A DNA stretch of 64,000 nt from Bacillota bacterium (GCA_023411395.1 JAEYOV010000034.1:1-64000); one strand, 5' to 3'. Positions 16,261 through 25,172 are shown, counted from the first letter of the stretch. The notes: generated by a model from the letters alone, not told the origin. Numbers and translations are program-made.

Positions 16261-16385
16261 AGTCCAGCCCGCTCAATAGTCGCATTGCTTCGCTGCCGCT
16301 TGCACTGCTCCTTTTCGCGGGTCTCCTCCACCCCTCCCATTTCCGCCACAGGCGGGATCGGGGTTACGGAGCCTTTTGAAACCTT
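16261..16385 (-). repeat. Mosaic intergenic element, copy B1 (middle module)
   Basis: On the minus strand it carries the core seen in copies A, C, D and E (CAAGCGGCAGCGAAGCAATG and the CCGCC arm, with GGCTCCGTAACCCCGATC at one edge). Outer modules are missing from this piece. Confidence 0.65.
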
Positions 16386-16496
16386 CGGATGCCGTCTTCT
16401 TGCAAATTTATAACATTATGCGACTATCGCGAAAGCCCCTTTTACCAGTTCAAAACATCAATGAATTACCATTTTTTGATTTTGTTCAAGAAAACT

Positions 16497-16718
16497 TCAG
16501 GGGGAGCAACGAGGGGGAACCGCAGAACCCCCTCGTTTGCAATCGTCTCCACCGGCTTTGCCGGTGGGGCGGGGGTTTGCGGAGCAAACATTCCTTACAC
16601 GATTCACTGGCCGTATGCCCCGTGCCGCCTGGCGCAGCGACAGACGGCACGCAGGGCATACAAGTGAATCGTGCGAAATCGAAAAAATGACGCGTTCAGC
16701 GTCATTTTTTCGAAGAAT
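16497..16718 (+). repeat. Mosaic intergenic element, copy B2 (outer modules)
   Basis: Holds the terminal hairpin (AGGGGG..CCCCCT), the TTTGCAATCGTCTCC stretch, a GTTTGC/GCAAAC hairpin, then TTCCTTACA. A three-tier hairpin follows (ACGATTCAC/GTGAATCGT, TATGCCC/GGGCATA, GTGCCG/CGGCAC), then a CGAAAAAATGAC hairpin rich in T on both sides. The core present in copies A and C is deleted. The last hairpin ends a few bases from the stop of the oxidoreductase gene and can act as its terminator. Confidence 0.8.
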
Positions 16719-16719
16719 G

Positions 16720-18060
16720 CTACGCATTCACCGGCAGCGGCACGCCCATTTCCAAAAGCCGCCGCTGCACAGGGGCCGCGCCCAGCTCCCGGGGCGATAC
16801 GCCAAGCTTTGCCGCAAGGGCGGCGGCGGTGCCGGCGGCCTGGCCGATGGCCATCATGTTGCCCATGCTCTTGCATACGGTCAGGCCCAGGTGCGTCAGC
16901 GACGCGCAGCGCCCGGCCACCAGCAGCCCTTCCAGGCCCTTGGGCAGCATGGCGCGGTAAGGGTATTCGTTGCCATCCTTGATGCTGCCGTGGTAGTTCT
17001 TGTCCTCCGTAAGCCCGCCCGGATCAATGGTGCCGTAGCGTATGGCCACCACATCAGAAAAGTGCCGGTCTAATTGCGCGTCTTCCAGGGTGATGGTGTA
17101 ATCGCCCTCAATGCGCCGCGTCTCCCTAACGCCCAGCGCCGCGCCGGTGCGTACAAGGCGGCAATTTTCCAGGCCGGGTAGCTTCTTTTCCCGGCAGATG
17201 CGCACAAAGTCCACGGCCACCTGCAAGCCGGTACGCTCAGAGAAGTTCACATCATTCAAATCCACCGCGTTGATCACGCCAAGGTTCCGCTGGCCGCCGT
17301 TGTTGACGGAGATGATGCCCGGCACGGTGGTCCTGTCGAAGGAATAGAACATCGATACGCTGTACCCTTCCGCCTCCGCGCTCTTGATCTGGTCGGTGAA
17401 AGCACCATGGCCCATGCTTTCCAGCGCTTCAAACAGCCTTTTCTCATCCACGTTGCCGATCACAAACCCCAGCGTCACGGGCATGAACATGCCGTCCGTC
17501 TCCCGGCCCATGTGCATGGCGGCCCCGGCGTGATAGGCCACATCGCCGTCGCCCGTGGCATCCACAAAGGCTTTGGCGTAGAAGGTGGCCTTGCCGTATT
17601 TTCCGTCGCAGTTAACGCCCGTCACGCGGCTGCCCTCCCGGATGACGCCCGTAACGGGGCTGTGCAGGCGGTACTTGCAGTTGTTTTCTTCCAAAAGCTC
17701 AAACACGGCCAGGCGCAGATAATCGGGGTGGATGTGCAGCCCGTCGCCGTCCACCCAGGATTGCTTGCCGGGCCGGGAAGCATCCGGGCCAAGCGCCTGA
17801 ATCTTCTCCACAAATTTTGCCACGGCCCCGCCGCGGCTGCCGCCCTTTAATAAAAGCCTGTTCATGGGCATCCAGCCGGAAACGGCTGCCACGCCGCCGA
17901 AGAAAGCCTTCTGCTCCAGCAGCAGCGTCTTTGCGCCGTTCATGGCGGATGCGATGGCGGCGCCGATACCGGCAGGGCCGCCGCCTGCCACGATAACATC
18001 AAAATGCTCGCCGTCCGCGGCGATATGGTGCTTTGTGCGGTCAAGTCCGGCCTGATTCAT
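16720..18060 (-). CDS. FAD-dependent oxidoreductase (FAD_oxidored family)
   Basis: A 446-residue cytosolic flavoprotein. FDVIVAGGGPAGIGAAIASA (residues 20-39) is the dinucleotide-binding GxGxxG fold, followed by the ribose-binding E in TLLLEQ. DATGDGDVAYHAGA is the second FAD motif, and LLVAGRCASLTHLGL..SMGNMMAIGQAAGTAAALA closes the site. Many homologues sit in sugar or sugar-acid operons and probably oxidise a hydroxyl of the imported compound; the substrate is not known. The ATG at 18060 has AGGAG 7 bases upstream. It is the last gene of the lplB-ytcP-solute-binding operon, from which it is separated by an 84-bp spacer containing a strong hairpin. Confidence 0.88.
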   Translation of the reverse strand: MNQAGLDRTKHHIAADGEHFDVIVAGGGPAGIGAAIASAMNGAKTLLLEQKAFFGGVAAVSGWMPMNRLLLKGGSRGGAVAKFVEKIQALGPDASRPGKQSWVDGDGLHIHPDYLRLAVFELLEENNCKYRLHSPVTGVIREGSRVTGVNCDGKYGKATFYAKAFVDATGDGDVAYHAGAAMHMGRETDGMFMPVTLGFVIGNVDEKRLFEALESMGHGAFTDQIKSAEAEGYSVSMFYSFDRTTVPGIISVNNGGQRNLGVINAVDLNDVNFSERTGLQVAVDFVRICREKKLPGLENCRLVRTGAALGVRETRRIEGDYTITLEDAQLDRHFSDVVAIRYGTIDPGGLTEDKNYHGSIKDGNEYPYRAMLPKGLEGLLVAGRCASLTHLGLTVCKSMGNMMAIGQAAGTAAALAAKLGVSPRELGAAPVQRRLLEMGVPLPVNA

Positions 18061-18099
18061 TGTTCTTCTCCTGCTCATATGCGTATTGACAAGGTTTGG

Positions 18100-18133
18100 G
18101 GTGGGTGTTTCCCGGCAAAGGGAAACACCCACC
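18100..18133 (-). promoter_or_regulatory. Strong intercistronic hairpin after the solute-binding gene
   Basis: A perfect 14-bp inverted repeat (GGTGGGTGTTTCCC and complement) with a 6-base loop, 10 bases after the solute-binding-protein stop and before the oxidoreductase. There is no T run, so it more likely protects the upstream mRNA or partly attenuates than fully terminates. Confidence 0.75.
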
Positions 18134-18143
18134 AATTAAGCAA

Positions 18144-19622
18144 TCATTTTGCCATGTACTTGACTACTTCCGCGGCATAGCGGTCGCTGCCGGCGGCTTT
18201 GAGCTCGGCCACGTATTCATCCCATTGGGTGTTTACGTCGGCCCGCCCGGTAACAAAGTCCACCATCCAGGTGTTGTACACATCGGCGATGGAGGCGGAT
18301 ACCTCGGCGGTTACTTCGTTGGACAGGCCAACAACCTCATTGAGGGCGGTGTGGCCGGCCAGCCAGTGGAAGTTGTCGATCAGGGGCTGAATGGTCAGGT
18401 AGTTGTACTGGCTGGTGTTGTTGATCAGATCGTAGAACAGGTACAGGTCGCGGCCGAAGGTAATGGCTTTCTTGGCTTCCGCGTCGATGACCTTTTCCCC
18501 GTTAACCACGGTGTACTGCTCACCCTCGATGCCGTAGAAGAACAGGTCAAGGCAATCCTGGGTCAGCGACCAGTCCATGAACGCCAGCGCGCGCACCCGC
18601 TGCGCTTCGGTAGCGGCGGAGCTGATATGCACCGCGCCGAAGAAGTAGGCGCCGCCCTGCTTGATTTCCCCAGCGGGGCCGGCGGGCCATTCGCTCAAGG
18701 CGCCCAGTACGCCGTCGGGCTTATAGGCCTTCAAAGCCGTTTCCATGGGGTTCCACCAGGCGGCTGTGCCGTTCAGGATCAGCGCGGCGGCCTTGCCGCT
18801 GGTCAGCTTTTCCTGGATGGTGGTGTTGTTCATCATGGCGAATTCCGCGTCCAGCAGCCCTTCCTTGTACAGGTCGGCACAGTAGGCAACGCCTTCCTTG
18901 AAGCCTTCGGCAAGGGACTTGTGCACCCATTCGCCGTTGCTGAAAACCCAGTCGCCCGATTTTCCGGTGAACGCCGAGATCACATGCTCCAGCCCGGCCA
19001 CGCCTACCACCGTCAGCCCCGTGGCGCCGTTGCCGTCGGGATCGGCGTCCACCATGGCCTTCAGGTACGTTTTGAACTCATCGTAGGTTTTGGGCGCGGC
19101 AAGGCCCAGCTTGTCCACCCAGTCCTGCCTTACGAACATTGCCTGCATGGCGGGGCCCAGCTTGTTGGGCACCATGTAGAAGCCGTCGTCCTCCCTCATC
19201 GGCTGCGCCCAATCTTCATTCAGGCGGGCCTTGAGGTTTTCAAAGCCGTACTTGTCCACATACTCGCTGATATTGATGATGGCGCCGTCTTCCTTGAACT
19301 GGCGGTAAATTTCCATGCTGCTCACGTTGGGCACCATGGTCTTGAACATGACGGGGATGTCGCCGGAGGCAAAGCGCTGGTTGGCAAAGGTTTCATAATC
19401 GCCGTTGGGAACGGAGGTGTAGGTCAGGTCCATGTTGAACAGCTCTTCGATTTTCTTGTAGACGGAGTCGGAACCATCCAGGCCGTTGTTGCTCCAGCCC
19501 ATGTACTCGACAGCCACGTGCTCGCTGAAATCAGGCTGAACCGTTTGCGCCACGGCGGCCGGGACGGCTGCCATGCATAGCAGCATGGCGGCGATGACCA
19601 GGGAGACCAGTCTTTGCTTCAT
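18144..19622 (-). CDS. ABC transporter extracellular solute-binding protein (YtcQ/LplA type)
   Basis: A 492-residue binding protein of the large group that works with LplB and YtcP permeases. The N-terminal 25 residues (MKQRLVSLVIAAMLLCMAAV then PAAVAQ) form a signal peptide whose best cleavage site is AVA-Q. The single Cys is not in a lipobox, which is unusual for a Gram-positive binding protein. After it come MGWSNNGLDGSDSVYKKIEE and DIPVMFKTMVPN. GGAGG lies 8 bases ahead of the start. The ligand is unknown; an oligosaccharide is likely from the transporter class. Confidence 0.9.
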   Translation of the reverse strand: MKQRLVSLVIAAMLLCMAAVPAAVAQTVQPDFSEHVAVEYMGWSNNGLDGSDSVYKKIEELFNMDLTYTSVPNGDYETFANQRFASGDIPVMFKTMVPNVSSMEIYRQFKEDGAIINISEYVDKYGFENLKARLNEDWAQPMREDDGFYMVPNKLGPAMQAMFVRQDWVDKLGLAAPKTYDEFKTYLKAMVDADPDGNGATGLTVVGVAGLEHVISAFTGKSGDWVFSNGEWVHKSLAEGFKEGVAYCADLYKEGLLDAEFAMMNNTTIQEKLTSGKAAALILNGTAAWWNPMETALKAYKPDGVLGALSEWPAGPAGEIKQGGAYFFGAVHISSAATEAQRVRALAFMDWSLTQDCLDLFFYGIEGEQYTVVNGEKVIDAEAKKAITFGRDLYLFYDLINNTSQYNYLTIQPLIDNFHWLAGHTALNEVVGLSNEVTAEVSASIADVYNTWMVDFVTGRADVNTQWDEYVAELKAAGSDRYAAEVVKYMAK

Positions 19623-19660
19623 TGCGGGACCCTCCTAGCGTATTATATATGATGAAGCCA

Positions 19661-20551
19661 TCAGCCCTTGATGGCTCCTACCATCGCGCCTTTGACAAAG
19701 TAGCGCTGCAGGAACGGGTATACAAGGATGATCGGGGCGATGACCATCACCACGTTGGCCATGCGTACCGATTCCAGCGATACGGTTCTGGATACATACA
19801 TGCCCAGGTCTTCGGCGTTTTGCGTTTTGACGATGCGGTACAGGTAATCCTGCAGCGTGCGCAGGTGATCCTTTGTCATATAAAACAGTGAAGGGAAGAA
19901 TGTGTTCCAGTAGGCTACGGAATAAAACAGGCCGATGGTCACCAGCATGGGAATCGAAAGCGGCAGCACGATGCGCAGGAATATGCCGTACTCCCGGCAG
20001 CCGTCGATGCGCGCCGCTTCCTCAATTTCCAGGGGGAAGCCTGCAAACTGCGTTTTGAGAATAATCAGGTTGAACGTATTGATCAATGTGGGCAGTATCA
20101 GTACCAGCCTGTTGTCGATCAATCCCATCTGTCTGTACAGGATATAGTTGGGGATGATGCCGCCCTTGAAGAACATGGTGAACACGATCAATGACATGAT
20201 AAGCGATTTGCCGGGAAAGGATTTGGAAAGCCCGTATGCCACAAAGGCGGTCACAAACAGGCTGGCCGCCGTGCCCGCGGCGGTAATCAATATCGTATTG
20301 AACATCGGGTTTTTTATAAGCCCCGTATTTAATATCACCCGGTACGCTTCCAGCGTAGGATCGGAGCTCCACAGAAAAACGGTCTTGCTGAAGTACTCGC
20401 CGTACTTCATCATTGAGCCCACAATGGTGTGCCAGAATGGGTAAATCATGACGATGCAGAGGAAGATAAAAAACAAATGGATCAGCGCCCCGGACAAGCG
20501 CCCGCCGCTTTTGATGCCGTTGCCCCGCTTGCTTTGCCCTAAGTTCATCAT
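19661..20551 (-). CDS. Carbohydrate ABC transporter permease (YtcP/LplC type)
   Basis: A permease of about 296 residues with six membrane helices, including GALIHLFFIFLCIVMIYPFW and SLFVTAFVAYGLSK. The coupling motif is EAARIDGCREYGIFLRIVLP, the EAA loop that docks on the ATPase. It ends with the KGAMVGAIKG tail typical of YtcP proteins. Three ATGs in a row follow AAGGAG; the middle one at 20551 has the best spacing and is used. It lies 10 bp after the LplB-type gene. No ATPase gene is in the operon. Confidence 0.92.
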   Translation of the reverse strand: MMNLGQSKRGNGIKSGGRLSGALIHLFFIFLCIVMIYPFWHTIVGSMMKYGEYFSKTVFLWSSDPTLEAYRVILNTGLIKNPMFNTILITAAGTAASLFVTAFVAYGLSKSFPGKSLIMSLIVFTMFFKGGIIPNYILYRQMGLIDNRLVLILPTLINTFNLIILKTQFAGFPLEIEEAARIDGCREYGIFLRIVLPLSIPMLVTIGLFYSVAYWNTFFPSLFYMTKDHLRTLQDYLYRIVKTQNAEDLGMYVSRTVSLESVRMANVVMVIAPIILVYPFLQRYFVKGAMVGAIKG

Positions 20552-20561
20552 CATCAGCTCC

Positions 20562-21503
20562 TTACAAAAGGCCGGATTCGCCAAAGCGCTTGGATACGCG
20601 GTCGGCCCCGAAAATCAAAACCGTGGCGATCACTGCCTTGAAAAGCCCCGCTGCCGCCGCGTAGCTGAAGCGCCCGTCCTGAAGCCCGATGCGCCAGACA
20701 TAGGTGTCCAGCGTATCGCCCACCCTGAGCACCATGTCGTTTTGCAATACCAGCACCTGCTCAAAGCCCACATTGAGAATGTTGCCTACCCTCAGTATGA
20801 GCATGATGATCACAATGTCCTTGATGCCTGGCAGTGTTACGTGCAGCACCTGCTGGAACCGCGTGGCGCCGTCGATTCGCGCCGCCTCATAAAGGTCCGA
20901 GCCGATTCTTGTGATGGCCGCCAGATAGACGATGGTGCCCCAGCCGGATTCCTTCCATATTTCCGACAGGATCAAAATGGGCTGGAACAGCGTCGGGTCT
21001 CCCAGAATCACATTCGGCTTTCCGCCCATCAAAACTGCCAGGCGGTTGAACAGCCCCTCCGGCATGGCGGTCAGGTTGTAGATGATGCCGCTGATCACGA
21101 CCCAGGAGATAAAGTGGGGCAGGTACACCACCGTTTGGTAAAAGCGCCGGCATCTGTTGCTTTGAATCTCATTGAGCATCAGCGCCATGAGAATGGGCAG
21201 CGGCCAGGAAAATACTAGCTTGCCAAGGCTTATGGTAAGCGTGTTGCCAAACGCGCGCCAAAACCCTGATGCGGCAAACAATTGCCCGAAATATTTGAAG
21301 CCCGCCCATGTGGAGGCGTCCAGCGGACGGGTTACGCGGTAATCCCTAAAAGCGATCTGCAAAAAGTACATGGGAAAATAGCTGAACACCAGGTAAAAGG
21401 CCACGGCAGGCAGGATAAACACGTAGTAATTCCGCTTCCTGTATATCTCCCGCATCAGCAGGCGGCTGCGGCTTTGAAAACGGGAAGATTTGATGCTTAT
21501 CAT
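20562..21503 (-). CDS. Carbohydrate ABC transporter permease (LplB type)
   Basis: A 313-residue inner-membrane permease, first gene of the operon. The first helix YYVFILPAVAFYLVFSYFPM and the FLQIAFRDYRVTRPLDASTW loop are typical of LplB/YteP proteins, and YEAARIDGATRFQQVLHVTL is the EAA motif. It ends in the usual KRFGESGLL. The start has only a weak AAAGGGA site. A TTGATT-N17-TATACT promoter is about 50 bp upstream. Confidence 0.92.
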   Translation of the reverse strand: MISIKSSRFQSRSRLLMREIYRKRNYYVFILPAVAFYLVFSYFPMYFLQIAFRDYRVTRPLDASTWAGFKYFGQLFAASGFWRAFGNTLTISLGKLVFSWPLPILMALMLNEIQSNRCRRFYQTVVYLPHFISWVVISGIIYNLTAMPEGLFNRLAVLMGGKPNVILGDPTLFQPILILSEIWKESGWGTIVYLAAITRIGSDLYEAARIDGATRFQQVLHVTLPGIKDIVIIMLILRVGNILNVGFEQVLVLQNDMVLRVGDTLDTYVWRIGLQDGRFSYAAAAGLFKAVIATVLIFGADRVSKRFGESGLL

Positions 21504-21551
21504 CCATACACGTCCCTTTGCTGTATTTTATTTCTCGTTCGCCATATGCGC

Positions 21552-21580
21552 AGTATACCATGCCGCATGCAGAAAATCAA
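21552..21580 (-). promoter_or_regulatory. Promoter of the lplB-ytcP-binding protein-oxidoreductase operon
   Basis: On the minus strand TTGATT (21575-21580), 17 bases, TATACT (21552-21557). Confidence 0.7.
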
Positions 21581-21635
21581 TGAATTTTGCTACTTGTTAA
21601 AACATTTTTTCACTATACAAAACACCAAAATAAAA

Positions 21636-21722
21636 GCAGCCCCCAGCATATGCTTGCTTTATGCCGCTTAAACCAAAGCCAAAGAGTGAAACGGCATTTG
21701 ACAAGTTTAGCTGGAGGCTGCC
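21636..21722 (-). terminator. Long structured terminator after the 2-hydroxyacid dehydrogenase
   Basis: GCAGCCTCCAGC on the minus strand pairs (one mismatch) with GCTGGGGGCTGC 75 bases on, and inside it ATGCCG pairs with CGGCAT. The outer stem is followed by TTTTATTTT. It looks like a two-tier hairpin ending as an intrinsic terminator. Confidence 0.65.
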
Positions 21723-21735
21723 GGAAGGAGGCTGG

Positions 21736-22674
21736 TTAATTGACTACATTTTGCGGCGTGCCCTTAAGAAACGCCCGCAGGTTATCCACCGCGACATCCA
21801 TCAGCCGCTGGCGCGATTCCTTGGGTGCCCAGGCGATGTGGGGGGTAATGATGCAGTTAGAAAGCCCCAGCAGGGGGTTGTCCCTTTGAATCGGCTCCGT
21901 CGATACCACATCCACGCCGGCGGCGTACACCTTTTTGCTCAAAAGCGCCTCCCGCAGGTCCGCCTCGTTCATGAGCGGCCCCCTGGAGGTGTTGATGAGG
22001 ATCACTCCGTCCTTCATCTGGGCGATGGTGTTCCTGTTGATCATGTTTTTCGTTTCATCTGTCAGCGGGCAGTGCAGGGAGATGACGTCGCTATTTTTTA
22101 GCAGCAGGTCCATGGGCACCGTTTCTGGCCCCTTGTAGAAGGCGTCGAACGCCAGAACATTCATGCCCAGCGCCTTGGCGATCTCCGCCGTGGCCCGGCC
22201 GATGCGGCCGTACCCTATGATGCCCATGGTCTTGCCATGCAGCTCAATCAGCGGATAATCCCAGAAGCAAAAGTGGGGGCTGTCGGTCCAGCGGCCTTTT
22301 TGCACCGCCTCATTGTGATGGCCCACATGGTGGCATATTTCCAGCAGCAGCGCGAACACGAACTGCGCCACCGCCGTGGTGCCGTAGGTGGGAATGTTGC
22401 ACACGGATATGTTCAGCTTCCTGGCCGCGGCTATATCCACCACATTGAAGCCGGTGGCCAGCACGCCGATGAATTTCAGGCCGGGCGCTTTTTCCAGAAT
22501 CTCTTTGGTCAGCACCGTTTTGTTGGTGTATATGGCCTCGGCGCCGCCAATCCTCTCCAATATCTGATCCGGGGCGGTCTGGTCATACACCGTAAGCTCG
22601 CCCAGCTTTTCAAGCCCCTCCCAGCTTAAGTCGCCGGGATTCTCCGTATAACCGTCCAGAACGACAATTTTCAT
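21736..22674 (-). CDS. D-2-hydroxyacid dehydrogenase (glycerate dehydrogenase-like)
   Basis: A 312-residue NAD-dependent enzyme that interconverts 2-oxo acids and D-2-hydroxyacids. The nucleotide fold reads GKTMGIIGYGRIGRATAEIA, with an acidic residue (AFDAF) after it. The catalytic triad is visible: Arg in the loop NTSRGPLMNE, Glu in DVVSTEPIQRDNP, His in IITPHIAWAPKE. The N-terminal substrate domain has IGVLATGFNVVDIAAA. Closest in look to hydroxypyruvate reductase/glycerate dehydrogenase. GGAGAGG stands before the start. It lies upstream of the sugar importer operon but is separated by a terminator and a promoter, so a link is only a guess. Confidence 0.9.
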   Translation of the reverse strand: MKIVVLDGYTENPGDLSWEGLEKLGELTVYDQTAPDQILERIGGAEAIYTNKTVLTKEILEKAPGLKFIGVLATGFNVVDIAAARKLNISVCNIPTYGTTAVAQFVFALLLEICHHVGHHNEAVQKGRWTDSPHFCFWDYPLIELHGKTMGIIGYGRIGRATAEIAKALGMNVLAFDAFYKGPETVPMDLLLKNSDVISLHCPLTDETKNMINRNTIAQMKDGVILINTSRGPLMNEADLREALLSKKVYAAGVDVVSTEPIQRDNPLLGLSNCIITPHIAWAPKESRQRLMDVAVDNLRAFLKGTPQNVVN

Positions 22675-22725
22675 AAGCCCTCTCCTTTCATAAAGCGCTT
22701 CCTGCGCATGCTTCTATTTTAATAT

Positions 22726-22752
22726 GTGGATGCCTGTTTCACAAGCATCCAC
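22726..22752. terminator. Hairpin downstream of the GGDEF/HD-GYP gene
   Basis: TGTGGATGC pairs with GCATCCACA around a 9-base loop, about 95 bp after the stop at 22845, in AT-rich sequence without a good T run. Confidence 0.45.
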
Positions 22753-22844
22753 ATCACATTTTTTATATTATCCCCGCAATCATGTGCAATCCCCGCCGTC
22801 CCGGCGTTTTCTATGCGGCTGCTGAAGGCGTTTGCGGCCTCCTG

Positions 22845-24890
22845 TTATGATCCCGCTTCTTCCTCCGCTTCCTCGCCTTCCTCGCCGTTTAGAACCTTTT
22901 CCACAAAAACGCGGGTCAATTCGGGATCGAACTGCTTCCCTGAAGCGCGCAGAATCTCACGCACCGCCTCCGCGTCGTTCAGGGCCTTGCGGTAGCCCCT
23001 GTCCTCCCGCATCGTATCGTAGGAATCCACCAGCGCCAGGATACGCGCCAGCAGCGGTATGTTTTCCCCCGAAAGGCCCTGGGGATAACCCATGCCGTCC
23101 CACCGCTCATGGTGGTAGAGAATCACTTCCGATATGGCGTTCAGGTGGGGCACCGACTGGGCGATGCGGTAACCGGCCTCCGGATGCTTCTTGATTTCCT
23201 CCCACTCTTCCCCGGTGAGCGTCCCGGCCTTTTTGAGTATGTTCAGGTTCACCCGCACCTTGCCGATGTCATGCATCATGGAAGCCAGCTCCAGCGCGTC
23301 GGCATCCTCTTTGGGCAGCTCCAGCGCGTGGGCCAGGGACCTGGCCAAAATGGCCATCCTTTCCCCGTGCTCCCTGGTTTCATCGCTTTTTTCGTACAGC
23401 GTTTGCTTGATGGCGGCGATAATGGAATCATACATCTGCTTGTGGGCAATCAGCTTGCGCCTGTACATAAACCTTTCGGCGGTCTTGATAACGGCGTCCA
23501 GCGGCTCATCCGCCATCACCTTGGTGGCGTAGCCCAGGGAAATGCTGACATCAAACAGCTCCTTGCCGGGGCGCGGGCCGTGGTCCGCGCAGGCCTCATT
23601 GATCTGCCTTACGGTCTGCGCCACCGTTTCCGCGTCCGTTTTGGGCAGCAGCACCAGGAATTCGTCGCCGCCGATGCGGGCGATGATGTCCTGTTCCCGC
23701 AGGCATTTTTTCAGGATTCCGGCCACTTCTGTCAGCAGATAGTCGCCCTCTTCATGGCCAAAGGCATCGTTCACCAGCTTCAGCCCGTTCACATCCCCCA
23801 GAATCACCGACAGCGGCAAATGCTCCTTAACGTTCAGGCGCAGCCGTTCCTTTTCCATAAACGCCCGGTTGTACATGCCCGTCAGCACATCGTGGTAGGT
23901 GAGGTAAACGATCTCCGCTTCCTTTTGCCTGCGTTCCGTAATATCCTGCAAAAGCAGCATGTGGCTGTGGGCGGCGTCTTCCATATGCAGCTGGGCCAGG
24001 GACAAATGGACCCAGACCTCGGTTCCGTCCGGCCGCGTATGCATCCGTTCCATTTCAAACGACGAGGCCTTGTCCTTTACATATGCCTCATATGCCTCAC
24101 GGCTTTCCTTTGGCAGCTCCTCCGGACTTAAGTACCTGGGCCAGCCGCCGGGCGCGATTTGATTCATGGGCAGGCCGAGAATCAAGTCCGCCATGCGGTT
24201 GGAATGCATGTTGCCCCGGTCATCCTCGAACGCTATGCCCATGGGCGACTGCTCGTACAGCGTGCGGAACCTGATTTCGCTCTGGACAAGATCGGCCTCC
24301 GCCTGTATCTGCCGCAGGCGGGACCAAATGACCATGCATGTGAGCAGCGTAAAGAAAGGATAGATCACAAGCACCGGAAAGCTGATACTTCTGATGGCGG
24401 GCAGAATGCTTTCCCCGGGCAGCGCCAGCGTGCACAGCAGCATCAGCACATGGGTGATCACGCCCACCAGGTAAAACTCAAGCGCTGTGAAACGGTTTTT
24501 CAGCCGTTTGTTTTTCAGCCGCGTTTCCCGCCACAAAAGCCCAACCGCCGCCGATACCGCCGTAACCAATATGCCCATGACCACACCGTTCCCGCCCATC
24601 ACGATCCGGGCGGCAATGATGATGGCGGCGGCGATCAGCGTGGGCACCAGGCCGAAAAACATGCCGAGGGTGCTGACCAGTATGGACCTGGTATCAAACA
24701 CGATGCCGCCATCAAAGCGCACGGTGGTCAAAAGCACCAGGATGCCGACTGTGCCGGCGATCAGGCCCATAATGATCCTGACCGCGGCCTTTCTTTCCTG
24801 GTAGGCGCCATAGACAAAGGTGAGCAGGATGCTGGCCGTCAGAAGAATGGTTGCGTTCACCAGCAGGTCCCGTAGAAAATCGAAATCCAT
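22845..24890 (-). CDS. Membrane PAS-GGDEF-HD-GYP protein (cyclic di-GMP signalling)
   Basis: A 681-residue sensor. Residues 1-190 hold about six helices and a 5TM-LYT-like region (GMFFGLVPTLIAAAIIIAAR). A PAS domain follows (FRTLYEQSPMGIAFEDDRGN), then a GGDEF domain (residues 335-490) with intact RIGGDEFLVLL, so diguanylate cyclase activity is possible. The last domain is HD-GYP (residues 500-670) with HDIGK, HHERWDGMGYPQGL and LVDSYDTM, so phosphodiesterase activity is also possible. One protein may thus both make and break the messenger. The start site is weakly supported. It is a single-gene unit with a TATACT promoter near 25023. Confidence 0.9.
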   Translation of the reverse strand: MDFDFLRDLLVNATILLTASILLTFVYGAYQERKAAVRIIMGLIAGTVGILVLLTTVRFDGGIVFDTRSILVSTLGMFFGLVPTLIAAAIIIAARIVMGGNGVVMGILVTAVSAAVGLLWRETRLKNKRLKNRFTALEFYLVGVITHVLMLLCTLALPGESILPAIRSISFPVLVIYPFFTLLTCMVIWSRLRQIQAEADLVQSEIRFRTLYEQSPMGIAFEDDRGNMHSNRMADLILGLPMNQIAPGGWPRYLSPEELPKESREAYEAYVKDKASSFEMERMHTRPDGTEVWVHLSLAQLHMEDAAHSHMLLLQDITERRQKEAEIVYLTYHDVLTGMYNRAFMEKERLRLNVKEHLPLSVILGDVNGLKLVNDAFGHEEGDYLLTEVAGILKKCLREQDIIARIGGDEFLVLLPKTDAETVAQTVRQINEACADHGPRPGKELFDVSISLGYATKVMADEPLDAVIKTAERFMYRRKLIAHKQMYDSIIAAIKQTLYEKSDETREHGERMAILARSLAHALELPKEDADALELASMMHDIGKVRVNLNILKKAGTLTGEEWEEIKKHPEAGYRIAQSVPHLNAISEVILYHHERWDGMGYPQGLSGENIPLLARILALVDSYDTMREDRGYRKALNDAEAVREILRASGKQFDPELTRVFVEKVLNGEEGEEAEEEAGS

Positions 24891-25022
24891 CTGTCCACCG
24901 CCTTAAAAAGGTCATGAAAGGGGTGCGTGGAGTCAGGAGCGGCCCCTTATAGCTGCCTTGCCCCGGCAAGGAAAATGCCGGAAAAAGAAGGATTGCCATA
25001 AAAAGGATCAAAATCTGACATC

Positions 25023-25046
25023 AGTATACCACGTGTTTTCAATGTT
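25023..25046 (-). promoter_or_regulatory. Promoter of the membrane GGDEF/HD-GYP gene
   Basis: On the minus strand an extended -10 TGGTATACT with TATACT at 25023-25028, and TGACAA 16 bases upstream. TTTTCAA and TTGAAAA form an inverted repeat over the -35 region, a possible operator. Confidence 0.5.
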
Positions 25047-25172
25047 GTCACTTGAAAACAATCGGGCGGATACTGCTTTTACATTGTATATATCGCAGAA
25101 ATGACGCACTTTTTCACAGGATTGGCAAGCTTTCTGCAAACCGCGCGCTTTGGGGAATCATTATTGCGGAAA

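Larger units (their letters stand above)
16159..16719. other. 561-bp gap with pieces of mosaic elements
   Basis: No gene is seen. From 16225 it holds an inverted double-hairpin repeat, then the middle module of a mosaic element on the minus strand (to 16385), about 110 bp of AT-rich unique sequence, then the outer modules of an element on the plus strand (16497-16718), ending in a T-rich hairpin next to the FAD oxidoreductase stop. Confidence 0.7.
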
